DNA from: Algoriphagus oliviformis
Lineage (GTDB): Bacteria; Bacteroidota; Bacteroidia; Cytophagales; Cyclobacteriaceae
Direction: 5' to 3'
Assembly (NCBI RefSeq): GCF_017254915.1
Contig: NZ_JAFKCT010000011.1
Location: 1-64,000 of the forward strand
Length of the DNA: 64,000 bases
Every line of letters begins with the position of its first letter. The stretch's first letter is position 1. Shown here one piece after another: positions 34,317 to 42,373 of this stretch. The position numbers and the translations under genes are program-made. The notes under the pieces were generated by a model. That model was not told where the DNA came from. It saw only the letters and a program-made list of their open reading frames with translations, and did no database searches.

Positions 34317-36935
34317 ATGGACTTTAACCAATTTACCATCAAATCGCAGGAGGCCATCCAAAAGGCCGTGGAGATCGCCACAGCGGCGGGAACCCCTGCC
34401 ATAGAAACAGCCCATCTCCTGAAGGGCATACTCTCCGAAGACGAAAATGTGACCGACTTTCTTTTCAAAAAACTCGGCACAAGCAAGCAGCTGATCGGCC
34501 AAAAGCTGGATCAGGAGCTGGCCAAGCTCCCGAAAGTAAGCGGCGGAAACCAGCAGCCCTACCTCTCCGGCGGAGCCAATCAGGTTTTGGCCAAGGCGAA
34601 GGACTACCTCAAGACTTTTGGGGATGAATTCGTAGCCATCGAACATCTGCTTTTGGCCATACTGGCCGGAAGCGATGCCGCCTCCAAATTGCTCAAGGAT
34701 CAAGGTTTGGCTGAAAAGCCTCTGATCGAAGCCATCAAAGAACTCAGAAAAGGAAACAAAGTGACAGACCAAAACGCAGAAAGCAAATACAGGGCGCTGG
34801 AGAAGTACTCCAAAAACCTGAACGATCTGGCCAAAAAGGGCAAGATCGACCCCGTCATCGGCCGGGATGAAGAGATCAGGCGCGTCTTGCAGATCCTTGC
34901 AAGGCGGACAAAAAATAACCCTATCCTGCTCGGCGAGCCCGGCGTGGGTAAAACGGCCATCGTCGAAGGGCTGGCCCAGCGGATCGTGTCCGGCGACGTG
35001 CCGGAAAACCTCAAGTCCAAAACCCTGATATCGCTGGATATGGGGCTTTTGGTCGCTGGCGCTAAGTACAAGGGCGAGTTTGAGGAGCGACTGAAAGCCG
35101 TGATCAAAGAGGTGACTGACGCCGAGGGCGAGATCATCCTGTTCATCGACGAGATCCACACGCTCATCGGAGCGGGCGGAGGAGGCGAGGGGGCCATGGA
35201 TGCCGCCAACCTGCTCAAGCCGGCCTTGGCGCGGGGTGAGCTCCATGCCATCGGAGCGACTACGCTGAAGGAATACCAAAAGTACATAGAAAAAGACAAG
35301 GCGCTGGAGCGTAGATTCCAGGCAGTCATCGTGGATGAACCGGATGCGGCTGATGCCATCTCCATTCTCCGCGGGATCAAGGACAAGTATGAGCTCCACC
35401 ACGGAGTCCGGATCAAGGACGACGCGGTCATTGCCGCTGTGGAGCTTTCCCAGCGCTATATTTCGGATCGTTTTCTCCCGGACAAGGCCATCGACCTCAT
35501 GGATGAGGCGGCGGCGAAACTCCGGATGGAGATCGACTCCTTGCCTCAGGAGCTCGATGAGCTCAACCGTCGCATCATGCAGTTGGAAATCGAGCGGGAA
35601 GCGATCCGCAGGGAAAACAACCGCGACAAAGAGACCGTCCTCAGCAAGGAGATCGCCGAGCTTTCCGAAAAGCGCCAGAACGTAAAGGCGAAATGGGAAA
35701 GTGAAAAGGCCGTGATCATGGGCATTCGTCGGGAAAAAGAAGCCATCGACAAGCTGAAGCTGGAAGCCGAGCAAGCTGAGCGCGCTGGGGATTTTGGCAA
35801 AGTCGCCGAGATCCGATACGGTAAGATCGTCGAGGCGGAGCAGAAGCTCGAGTCCTTCAAAAGGCAGCTCGATGAGATGCAGGCTGGTTCCCCTTTGCTG
35901 AAGGAGGAGGTCGATCAAGAGGATATAGCTTCAGTTGTATCGAAGTGGACGGGGATTCCCCTTTCGAAGATGATCCAGTCCGAGCGGGAAAAGCTCCTAC
36001 ACTTGGAGGAAGAGCTGGGCAAGCGTGTAGCGGGGCAAAAAGAGGCGATTTCCGCACTTTCCGACGCCGTTCGCCGAAGCCGGGCTGGGCTTCAGGATCC
36101 GAAGCGGCCGATTGGCAGTTTTATCTTCATGGGAACCACCGGCGTTGGTAAGACCGAGCTGGCGAAAGCTTTGGCAGAATATCTCTTCAATGACGAAAAC
36201 GCCATGGTGAGGATAGACATGTCCGAATACCAGGAGCGTCATGCGGTCAGCCGGCTCGTGGGAGCGCCTCCGGGCTACGTGGGCTACGACGAAGGCGGGC
36301 AGCTGACCGAAGCGGTGAGGAGAAAGCCTTACTCCGTGGTCTTGCTGGATGAAATCGAAAAGGCCCATCCGGACGTATTCAACATCCTGCTCCAAGTCTT
36401 GGATGATGGACGTCTGACGGACAACAAAGGCCGGATCGCCAACTTCAAGAACACGATCATCATCCTGACGACCAATATCGGTTCGCACCTGATCCAGGAG
36501 CGCTTTGCCGAGATGGAAGAGTGGAACAAAGAGGAGGTCTTGGAAAAGACCAAAACCGAAGTGTTTGACCTCTTGAAAAAGTCGGTAAGACCGGAGTTTC
36601 TGAACAGGATTGACGAGACCATCATGTTTGAGCCGCTCAACCGGGAGATCACGCGACGCATCGTCGATATCCAATGGAAGGAAATCCAGAAGCGACTGGC
36701 CGAGGCAAACATCGACATAGAGGCGACGACCGAAGTGCTGGACTACCTGGGTGAAGTGGGCTTCGATCCGCAGTTTGGCGCGAGACCGCTGAAGAGAACG
36801 ATGCAGCGGATGATCCTAAACGAGCTATCGAAGCAGATCCTGTCCGGCTATATCAAAAACGATTCGGCTGTCTTGGTCGATCTGGATGCGGACAAGCAGG
36901 TGTATTTCAAAAACGTGGAGACTGCCGATATCTGA
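34317..36935 (+). CDS. clpB: ATP-dependent disaggregase ClpB
   Basis: Hsp104/ClpB-family protein unfoldase that resolves aggregates with DnaK. The 872 residues contain the Clp N domain (about 1-145), AAA+ module 1 (Walker A GEPGVGKT, Walker B ILFIDEIHTL), the coiled-coil middle domain (about 400-530, rich in E/K/R), AAA+ module 2 (Walker A GTTGVGKT, Walker B VVLLDEIEKAHPD) and the C-terminal domain ending near GARPLKRTMQRMI. The middle domain separates it from ClpA and ClpC. It is monocistronic. No CIRCE element or heat-shock promoter was identified. Confidence 0.97.
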   Translation: MDFNQFTIKSQEAIQKAVEIATAAGTPAIETAHLLKGILSEDENVTDFLFKKLGTSKQLIGQKLDQELAKLPKVSGGNQQPYLSGGANQVLAKAKDYLKTFGDEFVAIEHLLLAILAGSDAASKLLKDQGLAEKPLIEAIKELRKGNKVTDQNAESKYRALEKYSKNLNDLAKKGKIDPVIGRDEEIRRVLQILARRTKNNPILLGEPGVGKTAIVEGLAQRIVSGDVPENLKSKTLISLDMGLLVAGAKYKGEFEERLKAVIKEVTDAEGEIILFIDEIHTLIGAGGGGEGAMDAANLLKPALARGELHAIGATTLKEYQKYIEKDKALERRFQAVIVDEPDAADAISILRGIKDKYELHHGVRIKDDAVIAAVELSQRYISDRFLPDKAIDLMDEAAAKLRMEIDSLPQELDELNRRIMQLEIEREAIRRENNRDKETVLSKEIAELSEKRQNVKAKWESEKAVIMGIRREKEAIDKLKLEAEQAERAGDFGKVAEIRYGKIVEAEQKLESFKRQLDEMQAGSPLLKEEVDQEDIASVVSKWTGIPLSKMIQSEREKLLHLEEELGKRVAGQKEAISALSDAVRRSRAGLQDPKRPIGSFIFMGTTGVGKTELAKALAEYLFNDENAMVRIDMSEYQERHAVSRLVGAPPGYVGYDEGGQLTEAVRRKPYSVVLLDEIEKAHPDVFNILLQVLDDGRLTDNKGRIANFKNTIIILTTNIGSHLIQERFAEMEEWNKEEVLEKTKTEVFDLLKKSVRPEFLNRIDETIMFEPLNREITRRIVDIQWKEIQKRLAEANIDIEATTEVLDYLGEVGFDPQFGARPLKRTMQRMILNELSKQILSGYIKNDSAVLVDLDADKQVYFKNVETADI

Positions 36936-36961
36936 TTCGGGACATCCATTCAATAAAACAT

Positions 36962-37125
36962 GGTTATCCGTAATCTTGCCAGTAAGCGAATTTGCTTCTT
37001 CAATCGGGCCTGTCTGCTCAGGCAGGTCGGAAGACCGATGACCGAAGACCGAAGTAGGGCAAAGCCCTAACTTTGGCGTTCTTTCGGATTGTCACGGCTG
37101 TCCACTGGCAAAAAAGCGGATAATC
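36962..37125 (-). repeat. Dispersed terminal-inverted-repeat element, copy 2
   Basis: Reverse-complement relative of the element at 14511-14656, with the same ends (GGTTATCCG at left, GCGGATAATC at right) and the same core, including heptamers GACCGAT, GACCGAA, GACCGAA (37033-37053). It carries an extra imperfect palindrome CCTGTCTGCTCAGGCAGG at 37009-37026 that copy 1 lacks. CAATAAA flanks it at 36951-36957 and 37129-37135. It lies between the clpB stop and the clpB terminator, so it is transcribed as part of the clpB 3' UTR. Confidence 0.85.
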
Positions 37126-37136
37126 ATACAATAAAC

Positions 37137-37167
37137 CCTTGGGGAGCAATCTCCAAGGTTTTTTTTT
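37137..37167 (+). terminator. Terminator of clpB, beyond the repeat
   Basis: CCTTGGGGA, GCAA loop, TCTCCAAGG, then nine T. Confidence 0.82.
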
Positions 37168-37378
37168 GCCTCAAGAAGGGTTCGCTACCCGTGCTGGGCG
37201 TTTTTTTTCCGATCTGTCACTGCTACAAAAGCCCGGTCTGAGCAAACCGCCGGGATTCCTTTCAGGGCTTTGCCGGGATTTCGAAGGTCTGGGGCTACGC
37301 TTGTTTCCGAAAGGTTGCTTTTCGATGGCTATGCAGACTAAGGCGGGAAGCCATCGCATGATGGCTTTTGATGTGGCC

Positions 37379-37420
37379 CAAAAAAATAAACCCCTGCCAA
37401 GTTGCCTCAGCAGGGGGTAT
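37379..37420 (-). terminator. Terminator of the minus-strand gene at 37440
   Basis: On the minus strand CCCCTGC, loop, GCAGGGG and a T-rich tail. The stretch from 37168 to this point shows no gene. Confidence 0.75.
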
Positions 37421-37439
37421 TTCCAAATAGTTGGTTTAC

Positions 37440-38009
37440 TTACTTAGCTGCAGCGTAAGCTTCGAATCCGCTGGCAGTAGTCACTTTGAAGCTGATTGCC
37501 TCAGGGAAGTTAGGCTTAGTGATCGTGTAGATCTTGTGAAGGCCTTGAGGATTGTCGATTGCTTCAGTGTGAATCAGCTTGTCACCGTCAAAGATCTGTA
37601 CAGTCACGTCTTTGGCCTCCAGGTTGGATACCAAGAGTCTGTACTGGTCGTTGCCCATTTCAGTCACTCGGGTGTAAACTACTGGCTTTACCACCGCTTC
37701 GGTGCTGAAAGTAGCAGTTCTCAGAGTACCGTTGACGTCAGACACTTCGATAGAGTAGGTACCTATAGGAAGTGCGTTCAGGTCATATCTTTTTGCGAAA
37801 GCTTCAGTCTTAGTGATTCTGTCGCGCAATACCAGACGGTCGTCAGCGTCTGTGATCTTTACGGTCAGGATGCCTTCCGGTGCGTTAGGCACGGCTACCA
37901 TTACTTTAGCTGGCTCAGTTTGTCTGATTTCTACAGCTTTCTCGTCGTTTTTTGCAAAAGCTCCTGCTGCGATCCCCGCAGCAAAAAGCAAGGTGAATAG
38001 TTTTCTCAT
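37440..38009 (-). CDS. Secreted protein with two beta-sandwich-like repeats
   Basis: A 189-aa protein with a signal peptide (KLFTLLFAAGIAAGAFA). The mature part shows two similar segments: GILTVKITDADDRLVLRD and DVTVQIFDGDKLIHTEAI, each followed by a run resembling a fibronectin- or T9SS-associated beta sandwich. Function unknown. It has the best promoter in the window (38126-38156) with a leader of about 110 nt, so it may be highly expressed. Monocistronic, with its own terminator. Confidence 0.82.
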   Translation of the reverse strand: MRKLFTLLFAAGIAAGAFAKNDEKAVEIRQTEPAKVMVAVPNAPEGILTVKITDADDRLVLRDRITKTEAFAKRYDLNALPIGTYSIEVSDVNGTLRTATFSTEAVVKPVVYTRVTEMGNDQYRLLVSNLEAKDVTVQIFDGDKLIHTEAIDNPQGLHKIYTITKPNFPEAISFKVTTASGFEAYAAAK

Positions 38010-38125
38010 TTTAAGTAGTTGGTTTAAAATAGGTTTCAGATTTTTTTTGTAACCGCAGGATAGACTGTTTCTATCAGGGGGCGATTTTGGGGTTACGCGC
38101 TATCGATGCAATTCGAATTACATTA

Positions 38126-38156
38126 CAAATGTACTACACGGAACCTGAATTGCAAA
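38126..38156 (-). promoter_or_regulatory. Promoter TTTG-N19-TACATTTG for the gene at 37440
   Basis: On the minus strand TTTG (38156-38153), 19 bp, then TACATTTG (38133-38126): a full match to the Bacteroidota -33/-7 consensus. Confidence 0.75.
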
Positions 38157-38238
38157 TGTTTCAATAAAACTTTATAAAAATTTATGATTCATTAATGAAA
38201 AAGTAAAATCATTGAAAATATAATAATTTAGTCTCGCT

Positions 38239-38362
38239 ATCGATTGCGAAAGCCGCTTTGTGGGGAGAAAAAAACCAAATGAGAAATAATATTTTGATTT
38301 GGATGGTTTTTGCGAAATAATAAAAATTATTCCTGCTGGAATTTCCCTGTTTCGCAATCGAT
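38239..38362. repeat. Widely spaced 13-bp perfect inverted repeat
   Basis: ATCGATTGCGAAA (38239-38251) and TTTCGCAATCGAT (38350-38362), 98 bp apart in an AT-rich gene-free stretch. A third partial relative, CGCTATCGATGCAA, overlaps 38098-38111. The left copy is preceded by CGCT as well. It lies about 80 bp upstream of the promoter at 38126-38156, a position suited to a regulator site or a looped structure. Confidence 0.55.
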
Positions 38363-38405
38363 TGTAGAAGTATGAGAAAAAATGGATTTTGATTTTGGTC
38401 AAACG

Positions 38406-38434
38406 AAAAAAAGCCCGGATAGTGGGCTTTTTCT
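38406..38434 (-). terminator. Terminator of the ECF sigma-DUF4252 operon
   Basis: AAAAAGCCC, 7-nt loop, GGGCTTTTT, 34 bp beyond the last stop codon. Confidence 0.85.
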
Positions 38435-38467
38435 GTCGAAATTGGGAAATGAGGGGTTTAAAATCTC

Positions 38468-38947
38468 CTAATTCAGCTGTGCGGTTGCCTTGGCGAGAGA
38501 CTCTTGGGTGAATTTTCCTTTCAGCTCCACCACGATCAGGCCGTCTTCTTCGTCATCGCCTACCAAAATGACCAAATCGGAGATGACTGAGGCTCCTTTG
38601 GAGTAGACCAAGATCCCTCCCTTTCCTTCGGATGCCTCCATCAGGAGCTCGTAGCGTTCTTTTTCCAGTCCTTTTTGGAGCGTTTTGTATTCCGCCAGGG
38701 AATTGGAGCCGTCGGGCAGCGTGAAGAAGTTCAGTTTTTCGACCGATTTGGCGACGGTGGCCATGTCGTCCTCGTCGATATCGATCTTGAAGCCTTCTGC
38801 GAAGCTCATGAAGTTGCCGCCGAGCTCCAGGTGAAAGAAGTCGTCATTGGATTTGTACTTGTCCTTGAGTGCGGCGACACTTTTGCTTTGGGCCTGAGCG
38901 GCCAGCGCGATTGCAAAGATGCTTAGGGTTAAGAGTAGCTTTTTCAT
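38468..38947 (-). CDS. DUF4252 secreted protein 1
   Basis: Starting at the ATG at 38947 it has 159 aa with a signal peptide (KKLLLTLSIFAIALAAQAQ); ten extra N-terminal residues in the longer frame would hide the signal and are rejected. Content and spacing resemble the next gene upstream, also DUF4252. Last gene of a four-gene operon with an ECF sigma factor and its anti-sigma. Role unknown; probably periplasmic or surface and part of the regulon or sensing apparatus of that sigma factor. Confidence 0.85.
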   Translation of the reverse strand: MKKLLLTLSIFAIALAAQAQSKSVAALKDKYKSNDDFFHLELGGNFMSFAEGFKIDIDEDDMATVAKSVEKLNFFTLPDGSNSLAEYKTLQKGLEKERYELLMEASEGKGGILVYSKGASVISDLVILVGDDEEDGLIVVELKGKFTQESLAKATAQLN

Positions 38948-39002
38948 GTGTGGATGGGTTGTGGATTTAGTTTTCAAAATTGTGATGGTATGGCTAGTCG
39001 TG

Positions 39003-39539
39003 TCATTTCACGCCTTTCGATCCCTTTCCGTATTGGTCCATGCCCGGGATGTCGGTCTTTTCGGCCAGCAGGTTGAGGTCTTCGTAGGTGAAGCTGCCCA
39101 GCATGGAGAGTAGGGTGAAAGACTTGCTGTCGCCGGAGAGCATCGTCAGCTCTTTGATCAGGCCTCCTTCTTCCCTGACCATGAATTTCAGGTTGGAGCC
39201 CTTGTCCTTGATGTCCATGAGGTCCTCGTATTTGTTGCGGTTGAGGGTGGTCATGGCCTCCTTATATAGTGTCATGCCGTCGACTTCCTCGGAGGAGAGG
39301 ATGCGGATCCCTTTGATTTTGGAGATCAGCTTGCCCAGCTCTTCTGCTTCGGCGTCGGCGCCAGCGTTGCTTTTGAGGAATCCTCCCGCCATCTGCATCA
39401 TCTTTGGCGAGATGTAGACCCGGGAAAATCGGTCGTCCTCCATGTATTTGGAGAAGAACTTCTGGATGGCGTCGTCCTGGCCGAAGGTCAGGCTGGCGAA
39501 TCCAGTGAGGAAAAACAGTAGGAGTAGGGTCTTTTTCAT
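39003..39539 (-). CDS. DUF4252 secreted protein 2
   Basis: The 178-aa protein has a signal peptide (KTLLLLFFLTGFASLTFGQ). The body follows the DUF4252 pattern of an acidic helical start, KIKGIRILSSEE and YEDLMDIKDKGSNLKFMVRE. It starts 3 bp after the anti-sigma stop and precedes its paralogue by 55 bp. The two are diverged copies from an old duplication. Confidence 0.87.
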   Translation of the reverse strand: MKKTLLLLFFLTGFASLTFGQDDAIQKFFSKYMEDDRFSRVYISPKMMQMAGGFLKSNAGADAEAEELGKLISKIKGIRILSSEEVDGMTLYKEAMTTLNRNKYEDLMDIKDKGSNLKFMVREEGGLIKELTMLSGDSKSFTLLSMLGSFTYEDLNLLAEKTDIPGMDQYGKGSKGVK

Positions 39540-39542
39540 GGT

Positions 39543-39974
39543 CTAGCGTGTTGGTTCCAGCTGGAACAGCTGCTTGGTTGTGTTCAGGTATCTCAGGTCA
39601 TGGAGTGGGTCGAGCTGGGCTTGTCCTTTGGAAAGGTTGGTTTGGATCAGCGCCAAGGCCTCCATGACTTCTCGGTAGGCCTGTTCCTCGGCCTGCTTTT
39701 GCTCGTAGGCTGACCATCCCCAGTAGGCGCCCAGCAAAAGGGCGATGGAGGCCGCCCAGCTCATTCCTTGGCTTAGCCACCTTTGCCTGCTTTTTCCGGG
39801 GATGTGCACGGCCTTCGGCTCTTCGGCCCGAAACCCGCCCAGAGCCTGGAACAGCTCCTTTTCCCGCTCGTAGCCTTCGGTCGAGGCGACAAGGTTTCGG
39901 AGTTCTTTCTCCTCGGCCAGGGAGGTCTCGCCTTCCCAGTATTTTTCCAATAGCTCGTCTATTCTCTCCTTCAT
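39543..39974 (-). CDS. Putative anti-sigma factor, single-pass membrane protein
   Basis: A 143-aa protein with a cytoplasmic N-terminal helix region (ERIDELLEKYWEGETSLAEE, as in many Bacteroidota anti-sigma factors), a membrane helix at about residues 73-88 (SWAASIALLLGAYWGW) and a short outer tail. Its start overlaps the sigma-factor stop by 4 bp. No FecR domain. Function inferred from position and topology. Confidence 0.75.
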   Translation of the reverse strand: MKERIDELLEKYWEGETSLAEEKELRNLVASTEGYEREKELFQALGGFRAEEPKAVHIPGKSRQRWLSQGMSWAASIALLLGAYWGWSAYEQKQAEEQAYREVMEALALIQTNLSKGQAQLDPLHDLRYLNTTKQLFQLEPTR

Positions 39975-40462
39975 CTGCTTATTCCTTGGTTGATCAGTTT
40001 TTGGCGAAGCGTCTTTCTGGCCCGGTGCAGGTTGACCTTGACTTGGTCGAGGCTGATGTCCAGGTGCTGGGCTATTTCCTCGTAGCTCATTTCCTCGACT
40101 TCGCGGAGGTGAAAGATTTCCCTTTGCTTGTCGGGCAGGGTGGCCACCAGCCCAAAGATCAGTCGGTGGGACTCCCTTGCCTCCAGCGTGTCGGCTGGGA
40201 CGGCGGCGGGCTCCGGCATGCCTTCGAGTCCTTCCAGTCTGCTGTTTTTTCGGTGGTGCATCAGCACCTCGTTTTTCAGGCTTTTCACCATCCAGCCCAT
40301 CAGGTTGGGGTGGTTTTGGAGTTCCTTTTGACGCTCCACGCTTTTCTCAAACACATTCTGAAGCGCATCCTCGGCCAGCGAGGGGTCTTTGATCCATAGG
40401 TAGACCAGTCTATATAGTCTACCTCGCATGGGCCAGATATGCGTTTCGAAAAATGAATTCAT
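39971..40462 (-). CDS. ECF RNA polymerase sigma factor
   Basis: A 163-aa sigma-70-family factor: region 2 at about residues 10-75 (LYRLVYLWIKDPSLAEDALQNVF) and region 4 at about 108-160 (LPDKQREIFHLREVEEMSYEEIAQHL with the recognition helix QVKVNLHRARKTL). First gene of the operon sigma, anti-sigma, DUF4252, DUF4252. Such operons usually autoregulate, but no target promoter could be recognised upstream. Confidence 0.93.
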   Translation of the reverse strand: MNSFFETHIWPMRGRLYRLVYLWIKDPSLAEDALQNVFEKSVERQKELQNHPNLMGWMVKSLKNEVLMHHRKNSRLEGLEGMPEPAAVPADTLEARESHRLIFGLVATLPDKQREIFHLREVEEMSYEEIAQHLDISLDQVKVNLHRARKTLRQKLINQGISR

Positions 40463-40710
40463 TTATGTAGATGATGCGTGAGCGCCGGGATTGTTACACC
40501 TGGGGGTGAAAAATCGACAAAATATTTTTCCGAGCCTAAAAGGGCTTGCTGTGAGTCGGATAGCTGGCGCCGTTGGAGCATTTTTGGGCTTTTGCCTGCC
40601 TTAGACTCAATTTAAATTTGAGGCAATAAATAGTAGGCATGCAGACTATTTTATATTTTGCAGCTATGGAAAAGTCGCGTCTGGGCCTCGGAAATCTGAA
40701 AAAATGGGCA

Positions 40711-40739
40711 AAAAAAATCCCGATCCGTGTGGATCGGGA
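40711..40739 (-). terminator. Terminator of tRNA-Phe
   Basis: On the minus strand TCCCGATCC-ACAC-GGATCGGGA followed by seven T. Confidence 0.92.
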
Positions 40740-40742
40740 GGG

Positions 40743-40815
40743 TGGTGATAAGTGGACTCGAACCACCGACTCACGGATTTTCAGTCCGATGCTCTACCAA
40801 CTGAGCTATATCACC
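40743..40815 (-). tRNA. tRNA-Phe (GAA)
   Basis: The complete cloverleaf reads GGTGATATAGCTCAG... on the minus strand, with anticodon GAA in CTGAAAATC, T loop GGTTCGAGTCC and acceptor GGTGATA/TATCACC with discriminator A. The 3' CCA is not encoded, so it must be added. It has its own promoter and terminator. Confidence 0.97.
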
Positions 40816-40831
40816 GTGTTGTAAAGTGATG

Positions 40832-40862
40832 CAAAGGTAGAAATTTGGGTTTCTGATACAAA
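40832..40862 (-). promoter_or_regulatory. Promoter TTTG-N19-TACCTTTG of tRNA-Phe
   Basis: On the minus strand TTTG (40862-40859), 19 bp, TACCTTTG (40839-40832), 16 bp before the tRNA 5' end. Confidence 0.8.
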
Positions 40863-40918
40863 CCCTTTTCTGAAAAAAAATAAGGCTAAAAAATGAAAAA
40901 CAAGCTAATCTGATCACT

Positions 40919-42253
40919 ATGAGTGTTTTATCTCAAATCATATTTGTGCTGATTCTGGGGGCTGCTGGCTATCTGTTGACCAAAAGGGTCAAGTTTCTGA
41001 AGCGAAACATCCTTTTGGGAAAGGCTGAGGCCAGAAATGACCAGCCGGATCGGCGCTGGAAAACCATGGCCTTGGTGGCATTTGGCCAGCAAAAAATGTT
41101 CAAGCGCGTCATTCCAGCGTTTTTGCACCTCCTGATCTATGTCGGCTTTCTGGTGATCAATCTGGAAGTGCTGGAGTTTGTCCTCGATGGGATTCTGGGT
41201 ACGCACAGGTTGTTTGCCCCGCTTTTGGGGGCGGCTTATACCGCTGCGATGAATTTCTTCGAGTTTTTGGCGGTCTGCGTGCTGATTTCCTGCTTCGCTT
41301 TTCTCATCCGAAGAAATATCCTGAAAGTAGAAAGACTCAACAAGCCCGAGCTGAAGGGCTGGCCAGGACTGGACGCCAACCTTATCTTGGTGATCGAGAT
41401 TGTGCTGATGTTTGCGATTTTGAAGATGAACGCGGCCGATCAGCTCTTGGCAGAGCGGGGCGTGGGGCATTACATCACGGTAGGGCCTCTTTTCTTCAGT
41501 GGCTTGTTCCGTCCGATATTCGAGGGTTTCTCGGATGGTTTTCTCGTGTTCGTGGAGCGGGCGGCCTGGTGGTTTCACATCATCGGCATCTTGGCCTTTG
41601 CGGTGTATGTGACCTATTCCAAGCATCTGCATATCTTTTTGGCTTTCCCAAACACCTGGTATTCCAACCTGAAGCCTAAAGGGGAGATGAAGAACATGCC
41701 CGAAGTGACCAATGAAGTGAACATGATGCTCGGCATTCCTGTGGAAAATGCCGGCGAGCCTCCAGCTGAGATAGGCCGGTTTGGAGCCAAGGACGTCAAC
41801 GACCTGAGCTGGATCAATGTCCTCAATGCCTACTCCTGCACGGAATGCGGCCGCTGCACGGCGGAATGTCCCGCGAATATCACGGGCAAGAAGCTTTCCC
41901 CTAGGAAGATCATGATGGACGTGCGAGACCGGGCGGAGGAAGTGGGCAAAAGCCTCGATGCCGGCGGCCCTGGACTGGAGGACGGCAAGTCGCTCCTAGG
42001 CGACTACATCAGCAAAGAGGAGCTGAACGCCTGCACAAGCTGCAACGCCTGTGTGGAGGCCTGTCCGGTCAATATCGATCCCCTGTCCATCATCCTGCAG
42101 ATGCGACGCTACGTCGCCATGGAGGAGTCCGGCACTCCGGCGCAGTGGAATGCGATGTTCCAAAACATGGAGACGAGCTTCTCTCCATGGAAGTTTAGCC
42201 CATCCGATCGCTTCAATTGGGCGGAGAAAGTGAAAGAAGAGGAAATGCAGTGA
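40919..42253 (+). CDS. Membrane-bound Fe-S oxidoreductase, HdrC/NarI-like
   Basis: A 444-aa protein with an N-terminal membrane part of about five helices (from residue 1 to 245) and a cytoplasmic 4Fe-4S dicluster domain with two CxxCxxCxxxC motifs: CTECGRCTAECP (about residues 307-318) and CTSCNACVEACP (about 367-378). It is followed by a CCG-domain protein, the pairing found in heterodisulfide-reductase-like and quinone-linked dehydrogenase systems, so it probably passes electrons between a soluble donor and the membrane quinone pool. The physiological donor is unknown. Confidence 0.88.
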   Translation: MSVLSQIIFVLILGAAGYLLTKRVKFLKRNILLGKAEARNDQPDRRWKTMALVAFGQQKMFKRVIPAFLHLLIYVGFLVINLEVLEFVLDGILGTHRLFAPLLGAAYTAAMNFFEFLAVCVLISCFAFLIRRNILKVERLNKPELKGWPGLDANLILVIEIVLMFAILKMNAADQLLAERGVGHYITVGPLFFSGLFRPIFEGFSDGFLVFVERAAWWFHIIGILAFAVYVTYSKHLHIFLAFPNTWYSNLKPKGEMKNMPEVTNEVNMMLGIPVENAGEPPAEIGRFGAKDVNDLSWINVLNAYSCTECGRCTAECPANITGKKLSPRKIMMDVRDRAEEVGKSLDAGGPGLEDGKSLLGDYISKEELNACTSCNACVEACPVNIDPLSIILQMRRYVAMEESGTPAQWNAMFQNMETSFSPWKFSPSDRFNWAEKVKEEEMQ

Positions 42254-42254
42254 T

Positions 42255-42296
42255 CTGCTTTCAGTAGGCAGCAGCCAGTTTGCAGTCGGCAGGTAA
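42255..42296. repeat. Short 7-bp tandem array (CAGNNNN)
   Basis: Heptamers CTGCTTT, CAGTAGG, CAGCAGC, CAGTTTG, CAGTCGG, CAGGTAA start one base after the stop codon of the Fe-S protein gene. Confidence 0.55.
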
Positions 42297-42321
42297 AAGG
42301 GCTTTTATCCATTGCTTTTTA

Positions 42322-42370
42322 AGACTAGTCGAAGCGTCGTAAATCAGAAAACCAAAAATCGTAAATCCAG
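42322..42370. repeat. Second 7-bp tandem array before the CCG-domain gene
   Basis: In phase with seven: GTCGTAA, ATCAGAA, AACCAAA, AATCGTA, AATCCAG (42336-42370), preceded by two looser units. Positions 42333-42350 are the exact reverse complement of 217-234. Confidence 0.6.
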
Positions 42371-42373
42371 AAT

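Noticed and set aside
34056..35918. 620-codon open frame antisense to clpB
   Set aside because: Shadow of clpB; no start signal or motif.
40536..40824. Short frames overlapping tRNA-Phe on both strands
   Set aside because: They cover the tRNA and its terminator and have no conserved features.
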